Of a stretch of DNA of 64,000 nucleotides, positions 33,636 to 42,340 are shown piece by piece. Positions within the stretch are counted from its first letter, which is position 1, and every line of letters starts with the position of its first letter. This DNA comes from Frigoribacterium sp. Leaf186 (lineage in GTDB: Bacteria > Actinomycetota > Actinomycetes > Actinomycetales > Microbacteriaceae), in contig NZ_LMPQ01000010.1 in NCBI RefSeq assembly GCF_001423905.1, forward strand, positions 449,119-513,118, written 5' to 3'. The translations under genes and the position numbers were made by a program. The notes under the pieces were generated by a model. The model was not told the origin of the DNA and ran no database searches. It worked only from the letters and a program-made list of their open reading frames with translations.

Positions 33636-34910
33636 TCACGTCGTCCCCGACGCCCCGGCGGCGACGTCGTCCGCGACCCGGGAGCGACGCCACGCCCCGG
33701 TCGCGACGTGCTTCACCATCACGTTGAGCACGGCCACCGTCGGCACGGCGAACAGCGCTCCGGGGATGCCCGCGACGTACGATCCGCCCGCCACCGCGAA
33801 GACCACGGCGAGCGGGTGCACGCGCACGGCCGAGCCCATGACGAGCGGCTGCAGCACGTGCGCCTCGAGCAGGTGGACGACGAGCACGCCGGCCAGCATG
33901 ATGACGGCCTGCAACGGCCCGGCGAAGACCAGGGCGACGACGACGGCGAGGGCGCCGGTGACGATGGCACCCACCACCGGGATGAACGACGCCAAGAACA
34001 CCAGGATCGCGATCGGCACGGCGAGCGGCAGGCCGAGGAAGGCCGCGATCAGGCCGATGCCGACGGCGTTGACGGCGGCGACGACGATCTGCACGCGCAC
34101 GAACGAGGTCAGAGTGTGCCAGCCGGCCTGACCGGCGCCGTCGACCGCCGGTCGGGCCGCCTTCGGGAAGAGCCGGACGGTCCAGGCCCACACCCCCCGA
34201 CCGTCGATCATCAGGAAGATCGTGGCGAACAGCGTCAACAGCCCGCCTGCGAGCAGGTGCCCGGCCGCCGTCCCGATCGACAGCACACCGCTGAGGATCG
34301 CCTTGCTCTCGGTCTGCAACGCGTCCTGGGCGTCCTTCAGGTAGCCGTCGACGTCGGCGTTCGTCAACTGGAAGGGCGGCCCCTGCAGCAGCGTCGTCAG
34401 CTGGTCGTACTGGGCGACCGACTGCTTCTCGATCTGCGGCAGGCCGGCACGGATCTGGGTCACCGCGAGCAGCACGAGCCCGCCCACGACGACGACCCCG
34501 GCCAGCAACGCCGCCACGATCGCCAGCCAGCGCGGCCACCGGTGCCGGTGCAAGAAGCCGGCGACCGGCACGAGGAACGCCGACACGAGGATCGCGATCA
34601 GCAGCGGGACGACGATCTCCTCGAGCGTCGCGATCAGCCAGAACAGCACGGCGAGCGCCGCCGCCACCGCGAGCAGCCGCCAGGCCCAGGCGCCCGCGAC
34701 GAGCATGCCGGGGGGCAAGGAGGCGCGGGCCGGGTCGGCGGGGACGGCACCGGTCGTGGCGGGGGCGGCGGGCGCGGGCGCGGCCGCGGTGGGCGCGGTG
34801 GGCGCGGGTGAGGCGGGCACGGTGCGGTCGGGGGTGCGGGTCGCGTCGTCCGGGGCGCTCCCGTCTGTGGCTGCACCCTGGGTGCGCTGGGAGCGACGTG
34901 AGAACTTCAT
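33636..34910 (-). CDS. AI-2E family transporter
   Basis: 424-aa membrane protein. It has a Pro/Ala-rich cytoplasmic N-terminus (about residues 1-65), then roughly eight helices in the AI-2E arrangement with two N-terminal pairs, a soluble segment (QIEKQSVAQYDQLTTLLQG...), and the C-terminal block FLASFIPVVGAIVTG and LEAHVLQPLVMG. The family was named for one proposed AI-2 exporter, but most members are uncharacterised permeases. luxS is present in this window but far away, so the name should not be over-read. Start ATG 34910 (MKFSRRS). Confidence 0.88.
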   Translation of the reverse strand: MKFSRRSQRTQGAATDGSAPDDATRTPDRTVPASPAPTAPTAAAPAPAAPATTGAVPADPARASLPPGMLVAGAWAWRLLAVAAALAVLFWLIATLEEIVVPLLIAILVSAFLVPVAGFLHRHRWPRWLAIVAALLAGVVVVGGLVLLAVTQIRAGLPQIEKQSVAQYDQLTTLLQGPPFQLTNADVDGYLKDAQDALQTESKAILSGVLSIGTAAGHLLAGGLLTLFATIFLMIDGRGVWAWTVRLFPKAARPAVDGAGQAGWHTLTSFVRVQIVVAAVNAVGIGLIAAFLGLPLAVPIAILVFLASFIPVVGAIVTGALAVVVALVFAGPLQAVIMLAGVLVVHLLEAHVLQPLVMGSAVRVHPLAVVFAVAGGSYVAGIPGALFAVPTVAVLNVMVKHVATGAWRRSRVADDVAAGASGTT

Positions 34911-35037
34911 GAGCCGAGTGTCCGGCCGCGCGGCTATCAACCGGCTGTGACTTCGCTGACCCGCCTCGCGCCTCCCGGGCTCGGGGTGTCGGGCAGGACG
35001 CCCGACGGCCGCGGGCCGGCGTGCGGACCGGCCGGAG

Positions 35038-35259
35038 TCAGGCCTCGGGCGCGAACCTCGGGCCGTCGTACCCGTCGCGGGTGACCCGTTCTGACCAGGC
35101 GGCAAGCGGACGCACCCAGAGGCCCTGCTCGCCGTACAGGGCGCGGTAGACGACGAGCGACTCGTCGGTCTCGCTGTGGCGGGCCGTGCCGAGCACCTCG
35201 TAGCGACCGCCCTTGAAGTGACGGTACGGCCCGGGGGCGGGAGGGGTGTCGGCGCTCAT
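35038..35259 (-). CDS. DUF1653 domain protein
   Basis: 73-aa single-domain protein with the DUF1653 pattern: YRHFKGGRYEVLGTARHSET, VVYRALYGEQGLWVRP and a final RF. Small beta-rich cytoplasmic protein, function unknown. Leaderless: TAGGCT ends 6 nt before the ATG. Confidence 0.85.
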   Translation of the reverse strand: MSADTPPAPGPYRHFKGGRYEVLGTARHSETDESLVVYRALYGEQGLWVRPLAAWSERVTRDGYDGPRFAPEA

Positions 35260-35265
35260 GCCGCG

Positions 35266-35271
35266 AGCCTA
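35266..35271 (-). promoter_or_regulatory. -10-like box TAGGCT, leaderless
   Basis: Minus-strand TAGGCT, 6 nt before ATG 35259; same hexamer and spacing as at 31907. Confidence 0.55.
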
Positions 35272-35300
35272 GACGGGCGACGCGGGCCACGATGGGTCGG

Positions 35301-36713
35301 GTGACCCAGGACGCTCCCCGCTCGACCGCCAGCACCCCGACCACCCCGGGCGAGCCCGTCGTCGACACCGACGAGCGTGCCGCACGCCGCGAGTTCGACA
35401 CCCCCTCGGGCCGCGTCGTCGGCCGGGTCGACGGCGACGTCGTGCGCGTGCTGGGCGTGCCCTACGCCGAGGCGAGCCGGTTCGAGCCGCCGCGGCCGGT
35501 CGCGCCGTGGTCGTCGCCGCTGCTCGCGTTCGACCGGGCGCCCGCGTCACCGCAGCTGCCCGCCCCGGGGCTCGACGCCCTGATCGAGGGCGCCGCGGTC
35601 GGCATGGTCGACGACGAGCACTGCCAGCGCCTCTCGATCACCCTGCCCGCCGACCTGCCGGCCGACGAGCGCGTGCCGGTGATGGTGTGGATCCACGGTG
35701 GCTCGTACGTCTCGGGGGCGGGCGACCTGCGGGTCTACGACCCCCGGGCACTCGTCGCCGAGCAGCGCGTGGTCGTCGTGACCGTGACCTACCGGTTGGG
35801 CATGCTCGGCTTCTTCGGCGACGGCGGCGCGGTGCCCGCCAACCTCGGCCTGCTCGACCAGCTCGCGGCCGTGCGCTGGGTGCACGACACGATCGAGGCG
35901 TTCGGCGGCGACTCGTCTCGCATCACGCTGTTCGGCCAGTCGGCGGGCGGCGACGCGATCGCCCACCTCATGATCAGCGAGGGCGCCAGGGGCCTGTTCG
36001 CCCGGGCCATCGTGCAGAGCGCCCCGCTCGGCATCGTGCGCGGGCGCACCCGGATGATCGCGGCGATGACGGAGGCGGTGGGGACGCCCCGCACGGACGC
36101 CCCGATCGACGAGGTGCTCGCCGGGCAGCCCGTGGCCGAACGGGCGGCCAAGCGGTTCGGCCTGCGCGGCGGCATGGCGTTCGGCGTGCAGTACGGCCGG
36201 GCTCCCCTGCCGGCCGAGTCGGACGCCGACGACGCGTGGCGCGACGTCGCCCCCGAGATCGACCTCCTGATCGGCTCGACGACCGACGAGACGGCGGTGT
36301 TCGCCGAGTTCTCGCCCCCGCTGCAGCGGGCGTTCTCCCTGCCCCTGGTCGGCCGCGCGATCCGCCGCGTGCTGATCGACGCGACGACGAAGGCCGTCTA
36401 CCACCGGGCCGGGCGGGCCTTCGCCGAGCGGCACCGGGCCGCCGGCGGCCGCGTCTCGACGTTCCGGTTCACCTGGGAGCCCGAGGGCACGACCTTCGGC
36501 GCCGCCCACATCACCGAGCTGCCGCTGCTGCTCGGCGGCCGCGAGGCCTGGGGGCACACCCGCCTGATCGGCACCACCGACTGGGACGACGTCGAACGCC
36601 GCGGCCGCAAGGTGCGTCAGGTCTGGGCCGACTTCGCCCGCACCGGCACGGTCGCCGCCGACGCCACCGCCGGGCTCGCCGACACCCTCGTCGTCGACCG
36701 CCGCCCGTCCTGA
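35301..36713 (+). CDS. Type-B carboxylesterase (alpha/beta hydrolase)
   Basis: 470-aa serine esterase of the carboxylesterase/para-nitrobenzyl esterase family. It has the oxyanion loop VWIHGGSYVSGAG, nucleophile Ser about 214 in FGQSAGGDA, the acidic residue region GSTTDETAVF, and the catalytic His in AAHITELPLL. It hydrolyses carboxylic esters; the physiological substrate is unknown. GTG 35301 is preferred over ATG 35292 because CACGAT ends 7 nt before it, matching the leaderless spacing of neighbours. Confidence 0.9.
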   Translation: MTQDAPRSTASTPTTPGEPVVDTDERAARREFDTPSGRVVGRVDGDVVRVLGVPYAEASRFEPPRPVAPWSSPLLAFDRAPASPQLPAPGLDALIEGAAVGMVDDEHCQRLSITLPADLPADERVPVMVWIHGGSYVSGAGDLRVYDPRALVAEQRVVVVTVTYRLGMLGFFGDGGAVPANLGLLDQLAAVRWVHDTIEAFGGDSSRITLFGQSAGGDAIAHLMISEGARGLFARAIVQSAPLGIVRGRTRMIAAMTEAVGTPRTDAPIDEVLAGQPVAERAAKRFGLRGGMAFGVQYGRAPLPAESDADDAWRDVAPEIDLLIGSTTDETAVFAEFSPPLQRAFSLPLVGRAIRRVLIDATTKAVYHRAGRAFAERHRAAGGRVSTFRFTWEPEGTTFGAAHITELPLLLGGREAWGHTRLIGTTDWDDVERRGRKVRQVWADFARTGTVAADATAGLADTLVVDRRPS

Positions 36714-36744
36714 CGCCCCGCGCCGCGCCTCCTGACGCCCCGCG

Positions 36745-36809
36745 CCACCCCTTCGTCCGGCGTTGACCCCCTGCCTAGGCAAATAGTCGACCGCCGGTGC
36801 ACGGGGTGG
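36745..36809. repeat. Solitary nested palindrome centred on GCCTAGGC
   Basis: Outer CCACCCC (36745) / GGGGTGG (36803), middle CCGGCG (36757) / CGCCGG (36792), inner self-complementary GCCTAGGC (36773-36780). Same order of words as each unit of the 103-bp tandem array at 61.2 kb. It lies between the esterase and the DUF1275 gene. Confidence 0.75.
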
Positions 36810-36987
36810 CCGGATCGGACCGTCCCTCCACAGCCGGCCCGCGCCTCCGTCTCTCCACACTTTCGGCACGGTGTTCGCGCCGGGCGGCGTCGCGACCATA
36901 CGATCGACGGCAGACCAGACACGCCGACGCCGCCGTGGTCGCCCTCCCCGCCGTGCCTGCCGCGGCGCCGAGCACCAGAGGACCCTT

Positions 36988-37767
36988 GTGAAGAAGTTCC
37001 GCCGCGACCAGGCGCGCATGCACCTCGTGATGATGCTGACGCTGACGTTCACGACCGGCATCATCGATGCCGTCGGCTACCTCGGCCTCGACCGGGTGTT
37101 CACGGCCAACATGACCGGCAACGTGGTCATCCTCGGCATGGCCATCGCGCAGGCCGACGGGCTGCCCATCGTCGGTCCGATCGTCGCCCTCGCCGCCTTC
37201 TTGCTCGGGGCCGCGATCGGCGGGCGGGTGCTGCGTGGCGGCCGGGCCGGCTGGTCGGGTCGCAGCACGACCTCGTTCGGCGTGACCGGCGGCGTGCTGC
37301 TGGGGCTCGGCGTCTCGACCTTCTACTTCGTGCCCGAAGAGAACACGCCGTGGGCGTTCACGATCACCGGCCTGCTCGGTGCGGCCATGGGCCTGCAGGC
37401 GGCCGCGGCCCGCAAGATCGCCGTCGCCGACGTCACGACCGTCGTGGTCACGTCGACGATCGTCGGCCTGGCGTCCGAGTCGAAGCTCGCCGGGGGCACG
37501 GGCAAGAACTTCCCGCGGAGGGTGCTCGCCGTGGTGCTGATCCTCGCCGGCGCGGGGGTCGGTGCGCTGCTGCTGCAGGTGCACATCGGCGTCGGCATGG
37601 GCGTCGCCGGCGGTCTGACGCTGCTGGTCGCCCTCACCGGCCACCTGCTGCGCGAGCGGAGGAAAGAGCTCGAGGCCCGCGAGGCGGCAGCCGCCGCCGC
37701 CGCGGACGCCGAGACCCGGGAGGCGCGCCCGGCGACCAGCGAGGCGAACGGTGCCGCTCGTGGCTGA
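36988..37767 (+). CDS. DUF1275 (YoaK) family membrane protein
   Basis: 259-aa membrane protein with about six helices. The family hallmark [25 protein letters not shown] is at the N-terminus, [24 protein letters not shown] in the middle, and a charged Ala-rich C-terminal tail. GTG 36988 follows AGAGGAC. A TACGAT -10-like box lies at about 36898. Its end overlaps the allantoinase start by 17 nt, so the two are translationally coupled. DUF1275 function is unestablished; the coupling suggests a role in ureide or purine transport. Confidence 0.85.
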   Translation: MKKFRRDQARMHLVMMLTLTFTTGIIDAVGYLGLDRVFTANMTGNVVILGMAIAQADGLPIVGPIVALAAFLLGAAIGGRVLRGGRAGWSGRSTTSFGVTGGVLLGLGVSTFYFVPEENTPWAFTITGLLGAAMGLQAAAARKIAVADVTTVVVTSTIVGLASESKLAGGTGKNFPRRVLAVVLILAGAGVGALLLQVHIGVGMGVAGGLTLLVALTGHLLRERRKELEAREAAAAAAADAETREARPATSEANGAARG

Positions 37768-39160
37768 CGGCACGCGAGCGGACCTCGTCGTCCGGGCCCG
37801 CCGCGCACTCGTCGACGGCGGGTGGCGCGAGGCGAGCGTCGTCGTCCGTGACGGCCGGGTCGTGTCGATCGGCGACCTCGGCGACGACGTGTCCGCGACC
37901 GTCGACGTGACCCTGCCCGACGAGCAGGTGCTGCTGCCGGGCGTCGTCGACAGCCACGTGCACGTCAACGAGCCCGGCCGCACCGAGTGGGAGGGCTTCG
38001 CCACCGCCACCCGAGCCGCTGCCGCCGGCGGGGTGACGACCATCGTCGACATGCCGCTCAACAGCATCCCGCCGACGACGACGGTCGACGCCCTCGAGCA
38101 GAAGCGGTCCGCCGCGGGCCCGCAGTCGGTCGTCGACGTCGGGTTCTGGGGTGGGGCGATCCCGGCCAACCTCGGCACGGGCGACCTGCGGGCGCTGCAC
38201 GAGGCCGGGGTCTTCGGCTTCAAGGCCTTCCTGTCGCCGTCCGGCGTCGACGAGTTCCCCCACCTCACGACCGCGCAGCTGCACGAGGCGATGGCCGAGC
38301 TGGCCGAGTTCGACGGCCTGCTGATCGTCCACGCCGAAGACCCCGACGGGCTCGACGCCGCGGCGGGCGCCGCATCGTCCGGAGCACCCGCCGGAGGCGC
38401 GGCGTACGACGCCTTCGTCCGCTCGCGCCCCGACGTGGTCGAGCGCACCGCGATCGAGCACGTGGTCGACGCCCTGCGTGCGACCGGCGGGCGGGCACAC
38501 GTGCTGCACCTGTCGTCGGCGACCGCCCTCGACACCATCCGGGCCGCGAAGGCCGAGGGGCTGAGGCTGACGGTCGAGACCTGCCCGCACTACCTGACCT
38601 TCGACGCCGAACACATCGGCGACGGGGCGACGCAGTTCAAGTGCTGCCCGCCGATCCGGGGCGAGGCGAACCGCGAACTGCTCTGGCAGGCGCTGGTCGA
38701 CGGCACGATCGACGTCGTGGCGAGCGACCACTCCCCCTCGACCCGCGAGCTCAAGTTCGCCGGCGGCACCGACGGCGCACACGGCGACTTCGACGTCGCC
38801 TGGGGCGGCATCTCGGGCCTCGAGCTGAGCTTCCGCGCGGTCTGGACCGGGGCACGGCAGCGGGGCATCGCCCTCGAGACGGTCGTGGGCTGGATGTCGC
38901 GGGGCACGGCCGCCCTCGTCGGGCTGCCCGCCAAGGGCCGCATCGCCGTCGGGGCCGACGCCGACCTCGTGGCGTTCGCCCCCGAGACGCCGGTGACGAT
39001 CGACGTCGACGACCTCTCGCACCGCAACCCCGTGACTGCGTACGACGACGCCCGCCTGTTCGGCGAGGTCGCGGCGACCTGGGTGGGCGGCCGGCTGGCG
39101 GGGCCGAGCGCGCCTCCTGCCCGACTGCTCGTGCGCCCCGACGCCGGGGTGGCGTCGTGA
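37751..39160 (+). CDS. allB: Allantoinase
   Basis: 469-aa metal-dependent cyclic amidohydrolase that opens allantoin to allantoate. Amidohydrolase metal ligands: [19 protein letters not shown] (HxH), the lysine segment [20 protein letters not shown], and the Asp in [11 protein letters not shown]. Allantoinase-typical ETCPHYL and FKCCPPIRG are present. Two GTG codons (37751, 37760) could start it; both overlap the DUF1275 gene. First enzyme of ureide breakdown in the island. Confidence 0.93.
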   Translation: MPLVADGTRADLVVRARRALVDGGWREASVVVRDGRVVSIGDLGDDVSATVDVTLPDEQVLLPGVVDSHVHVNEPGRTEWEGFATATRAAAAGGVTTIVDMPLNSIPPTTTVDALEQKRSAAGPQSVVDVGFWGGAIPANLGTGDLRALHEAGVFGFKAFLSPSGVDEFPHLTTAQLHEAMAELAEFDGLLIVHAEDPDGLDAAAGAASSGAPAGGAAYDAFVRSRPDVVERTAIEHVVDALRATGGRAHVLHLSSATALDTIRAAKAEGLRLTVETCPHYLTFDAEHIGDGATQFKCCPPIRGEANRELLWQALVDGTIDVVASDHSPSTRELKFAGGTDGAHGDFDVAWGGISGLELSFRAVWTGARQRGIALETVVGWMSRGTAALVGLPAKGRIAVGADADLVAFAPETPVTIDVDDLSHRNPVTAYDDARLFGEVAATWVGGRLAGPSAPPARLLVRPDAGVAS

Positions 39161-39194
39161 CCGGCGCCGTCCACGGGGTCGCACCGTGGGGCGC

Positions 39195-39914
39195 GTGACC
39201 GTCGCACCGGTCGAGGTCGCGCCCGGGGTGCACTTCGTCGAGGGGCCCGCGTCGAACTGGACGATCCTGTCGGGCGACGGCACGCTGACCCTGGTCGACG
39301 CGGGGTACCCGGCCGACCTCGAGCTGGTCGAGGCGTCGCTGCGCTCCGTGGCGGCGGGCTCGGGCCCCGAGCTGCCCCGTCTGACGTCGGTGCTGGTGAC
39401 GCACGGCCACAGCGACCACATCGGGACGGTGACGGCCCTGCGTCGGCGACACGAGTTCGACGTCCTCGCCGCTCCGGCCGAGGTGCCGAACGTGACGCGT
39501 GACGAGCTGCACCAGGTCACGGTCGGTGACGTGCTGCCGCACCTGTACAAGCCGCGCTTCGCCCGGTGGGTGCTGCACGCGGTGCGGGCCGGTGGCCTGG
39601 GTGACGTCGGCGTGGCCGACGTCGTGCCGCTCGTCCCGGGCACGCCACGGACGTTCAGCGGCCACCGGGTGGTGCCCACCGCCGCCGTCGGCCACACCCC
39701 CGGGCACACCGTGTTCGCCCTGCCCGACGACGACGTGCTGATCACCGGTGACGCTCTCGTGACCGGCCACCCGACCTCGCGGCTCGAGGGCGTCCAGATG
39801 CTGCACCCGATCTTCCACGACGACCTCGCCGAGGCCGGCCGCACCTACGGCCGCCTCGTCGAGCACCGCGCGCGGGTCGTCCTGCCCGGCCACGGCCCGG
39901 CGCTGCTGCGCTGA
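39195..39914 (+). CDS. MBL-fold metallo-hydrolase
   Basis: 239-aa metallo-beta-lactamase-fold hydrolase with the HxHxDH motif THGHSDHIG, downstream His in GHTPGHT, Asp in ITGDALV and final His in LPGHGP. Glyoxalase II-like size. Substrate unknown. Two GTG starts are possible: 39195 is preferred because CACCGT ends 7 nt upstream, 39186 is the alternative. It sits 34 nt after allB but has no obvious step in purine breakdown. Confidence 0.88.
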   Translation: MTVAPVEVAPGVHFVEGPASNWTILSGDGTLTLVDAGYPADLELVEASLRSVAAGSGPELPRLTSVLVTHGHSDHIGTVTALRRRHEFDVLAAPAEVPNVTRDELHQVTVGDVLPHLYKPRFARWVLHAVRAGGLGDVGVADVVPLVPGTPRTFSGHRVVPTAAVGHTPGHTVFALPDDDVLITGDALVTGHPTSRLEGVQMLHPIFHDDLAEAGRTYGRLVEHRARVVLPGHGPALLR

Positions 39915-40008
39915 CGTCCGGCGGCGCACGGCGGTCCACCGGCCGACAGGGTGCCGGTCGGTCGCGCCACCGGTGACGGATGCGCAACGGAAGCGCCAGA
40001 GATGCATG

Positions 40009-40127
40009 ATCAGGCGGACCTGATGACACTGGTCCCGAGTGTTCAGCTCGGGATGCGTGTGCGCATCCCTGGTCTTCTACTCGGAGGCCGACCGAAGCCC
40101 GCGACTGTTGCTGCAGTCGCGGGCTTC
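40009..40127 (+). ncRNA. Candidate structured RNA with terminal hairpin
   Basis: Three consecutive short stems: ATCAGG/CCTGAT (40009-40024, loop CGGA), CCCGAG/CTCGGG (40034-40052), GGATGCG/CGCATCC (40051-40068, overlapping). A perfect 14-bp hairpin follows, GAAGCCCGCGACTG/CAGTCGCGGGCTTC (40094-40127, loop TTGCTG). No open frame. The final hairpin may simply terminate convergent transcription, but the upstream stems are unexplained. I do not recognise a known RNA family. Confidence 0.4.
40094..40127. terminator. 14-bp hairpin terminator
   Basis: Perfect stem GAAGCCCGCGACTG with its complement, 6-nt loop, between the MBL gene (rightward) and the RpiR gene (leftward). Confidence 0.75.
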
Positions 40128-40181
40128 ACTCGTTCCGCAGGCCTGGCGACCGGCGGTCGAAGCCGACCCGGCGCCCCCGAC

Positions 40182-41087
40182 CTACTCGAGCTCGCTCAGT
40201 TCGGCGTAGAGCTCGGTGACCTCGGCCACGCGGCTGCGGCCCCCCTCGGGCCGACCCGCGCGGACGGTCTCGGTCAGCACCGCCCCGGCGAGCAGGGCGG
40301 CCAGGCTCATCGCGCTGGCGTAGCTGTCGAACGGGGCCGGCGTCTCGACGGGGCAGTCGAGCCGCACGGTCACGTCGACGCCCCGCAGCGACGGGTCGGC
40401 GACGAGCACCACCGGGACGCCCCGGGCGGCCAGCGCCGACAGCACGCCGGCGAACCCGGCCGGCCGACGTCGGAAGCCCACGAGCACGACGACGTCGCCC
40501 GAGCCCAGGCCGACCAGCTCTTCACCGATGGACTGCCCGGGCTGGGGCGCCACCCGCACGTCGTCGCGTGCCTGGACGAGCTGCTGCCGCAGGTGCAGGG
40601 CGACCGGGTAGCTGTTGCGGAACCCGGCGACGACGACGCGGTCGGCCGCCGCCACGAGTGAGGCCGCGCGCTCGAGGCGGCCGTCGGCCAGCCCTGCGAG
40701 CAGGGCGTCGAGGTTGCGGCGTTCGGCCTCGGCGTGCTCGGCGAGACCGCCGGAGGCGCGGGTCGGCCCGACCGGCACCCCCCGGCTGCGAGACGCCCGC
40801 GCCTGGTCGCGCACCTCTTGGGCGTCGCTGAAGCCGAGCCGCCGGAAGAGCCGCGAGACCGTCGCCTTCGAGACGCCGCTCTGCTCGGCGATCTCGGTCG
40901 CCGTGTAGACGGCGAGGTCGTCGAGGTGGTCGAGGATGAAGTCCGCCGCGCGCTGCTCCTGCGGCGAGAGCCGGCCGTAGCCCGAGTCGATGCGGTCACG
41001 GATGCCGGCCCCCTCGACCGCACCCGCGCCTCCTGCCCCGACCTCGTCGGCGAGGTCGTCGCCGGTCGGAACGACGGGATCGCTCAC
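40182..41087 (-). CDS. RpiR-family (HTH-SIS) transcriptional regulator
   Basis: 301 aa. The N-terminal HTH_6 domain (LSPQEQRAADFILDHLDDL...TATEIAEQSGVSKATVSRLFRRLGF, about residues 30-100) is followed by a SIS sugar/ligand domain (VVVAGFRNSYPVALHL; DVVVLVGFRRRP). GTG at 41087 overlaps the stop of the allantoate amidohydrolase gene by 4 nt, so it is the last gene of the pucG-allC-rpiR operon. It is the best candidate regulator of the island, probably responding to a purine or ureide intermediate. A GGAGGCGCGG copy lies between the domains (40752). Confidence 0.9.
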   Translation of the reverse strand: MSDPVVPTGDDLADEVGAGGAGAVEGAGIRDRIDSGYGRLSPQEQRAADFILDHLDDLAVYTATEIAEQSGVSKATVSRLFRRLGFSDAQEVRDQARASRSRGVPVGPTRASGGLAEHAEAERRNLDALLAGLADGRLERAASLVAAADRVVVAGFRNSYPVALHLRQQLVQARDDVRVAPQPGQSIGEELVGLGSGDVVVLVGFRRRPAGFAGVLSALAARGVPVVLVADPSLRGVDVTVRLDCPVETPAPFDSYASAMSLAALLAGAVLTETVRAGRPEGGRSRVAEVTELYAELSELE

Positions 41088-42340
41088 GCCGAGGCCCGCG
41101 TCGCGACCGGGTGCCCCGCGGCGACCGCGTGGACCGCGGCCTCGAAGGCGTCGAGCGCGACGGCCACGTCGGCGAGGGTGACGATCTCGTCGGGGTGGTG
41201 GCTGATGCCGCCGTTGCCGCACCGGACGAACAGCATGGCCCACCCGGTCAGCTCGGCGACGGCCATGGCGTCGTGCCCGGCCTTCGAGAACAGGACCATC
41301 GGGTCGGTGTCTCCGGTGGCGACGACGCCCTCGCGGACGAAACCACGGAGGCGCGGCGAGGCCACCACGGCCGGCGCCCGGTGGGTCTCGTCGACGGCGA
41401 AGGTCAGGCCACGACGCTCGCCGACCTCGGCGGCGACGGCCTGGATGCCGGCCCAGACCTCGTCTCGACGGTCGTCGTGCTCGCCGCGGAGGTCGAGGCT
41501 GAACTCGACGAGCCCGGGGATGACGTTGACCCCGCCGGGGAACGCCTGCAACCGGCCGACGGTCGCGACGCAGTCGGCCTCGCGGGCCAGGCGCTCGACG
41601 GCGAGGACGATCTCGCTCGCCCCGGCGAGGGCGTCGTGCCTGCGGTGGAACGGCACCCCGCCGGCGTGACCGGCCACGCCGGTCAACGTCAGCTCGAAAC
41701 GGCGAGCGCCGGCGATCGACGAGACGACGGCGAGGGCGCGGTCGGCCTCTTCGAGGTACGGCCCCTGCTCGATGTGCGTCTCGAGGTAGCCCACGACGTC
41801 GGACGGGTCGTACGCGGCGTCGGCCACCCGCTCGGGGTCGAGGCCGAACGCGCGGAAGGCGTCGCGCAACGTCGTGCCGCCGGCGTCGACCAGGGACCAC
41901 CACTCGGGCAGCCAGGTGCCGGCGACGGCACGCGAACCGAGCAGGGCGGTGCCGAACCGGGTGCCCTCTTCGTCGCCGAACGCCAGCACCTCGATCGCGA
42001 ACGGCAGGCGGGTGCCGGCGGCGTGGAGACGGCCGACCAGGGCGATGCCGAGCAGCACGCCGAGGATGCCGTCGTAGCGACCGGCGTCGGGCACCGTGTC
42101 GAGGTGAGAGCCGAGCAGCAGGGCGGGCTGCCCGGGCTCGGTGCCCTCGTAGCGACCCCGCTGGTTGCCGGCGGCGTCCTGCCAGGTCGTCATGCCGGCC
42201 TGCTGCATCCACTCGCCGGCCATCGCGTTCACCCGGGCGTGCTCGGGCGAGAGGTAGACGCGCTCGATGCCGGTCGCGCTGCTCGAGACCGCCGCGAGGG
42301 CGTCACAGCGCTCGAGGACGAGACGGGCCTCGGAGCTCAC
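41084..42340 (-). CDS. allC: Allantoate amidohydrolase (M20 family)
   Basis: 418-aa di-metal hydrolase of the M20/hydantoinase-carbamoylase family. It has GSHLDTVPDAGRYDG with His and Asp ligands, DEEGTRFG, ETHIEQGP, and the dimerisation region GVAGHAGGVPFHRRHDAL. It converts allantoate to ureidoglycine, CO2 and ammonia. GTG at 42340 overlaps the stop of pucG by 4 nt, and its own stop overlaps the regulator start, so the three genes are translationally coupled. Confidence 0.92.
   Translation of the reverse strand: MSSEARLVLERCDALAAVSSSATGIERVYLSPEHARVNAMAGEWMQQAGMTTWQDAAGNQRGRYEGTEPGQPALLLGSHLDTVPDAGRYDGILGVLLGIALVGRLHAAGTRLPFAIEVLAFGDEEGTRFGTALLGSRAVAGTWLPEWWSLVDAGGTTLRDAFRAFGLDPERVADAAYDPSDVVGYLETHIEQGPYLEEADRALAVVSSIAGARRFELTLTGVAGHAGGVPFHRRHDALAGASEIVLAVERLAREADCVATVGRLQAFPGGVNVIPGLVEFSLDLRGEHDDRRDEVWAGIQAVAAEVGERRGLTFAVDETHRAPAVVASPRLRGFVREGVVATGDTDPMVLFSKAGHDAMAVAELTGWAMLFVRCGNGGISHHPDEIVTLADVAVALDAFEAAVHAVAAGHPVATRASA

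Noticed and set aside
37748..37767. Frameshift between DUF1275 and allantoinase genes
   Set aside because: Both proteins are complete and the 17-nt overlap is normal translational coupling.
40009..40127. tRNA or 6C RNA
   Set aside because: No GTTCGANTC T-loop or acceptor pairing, and no loops with six cytosines.
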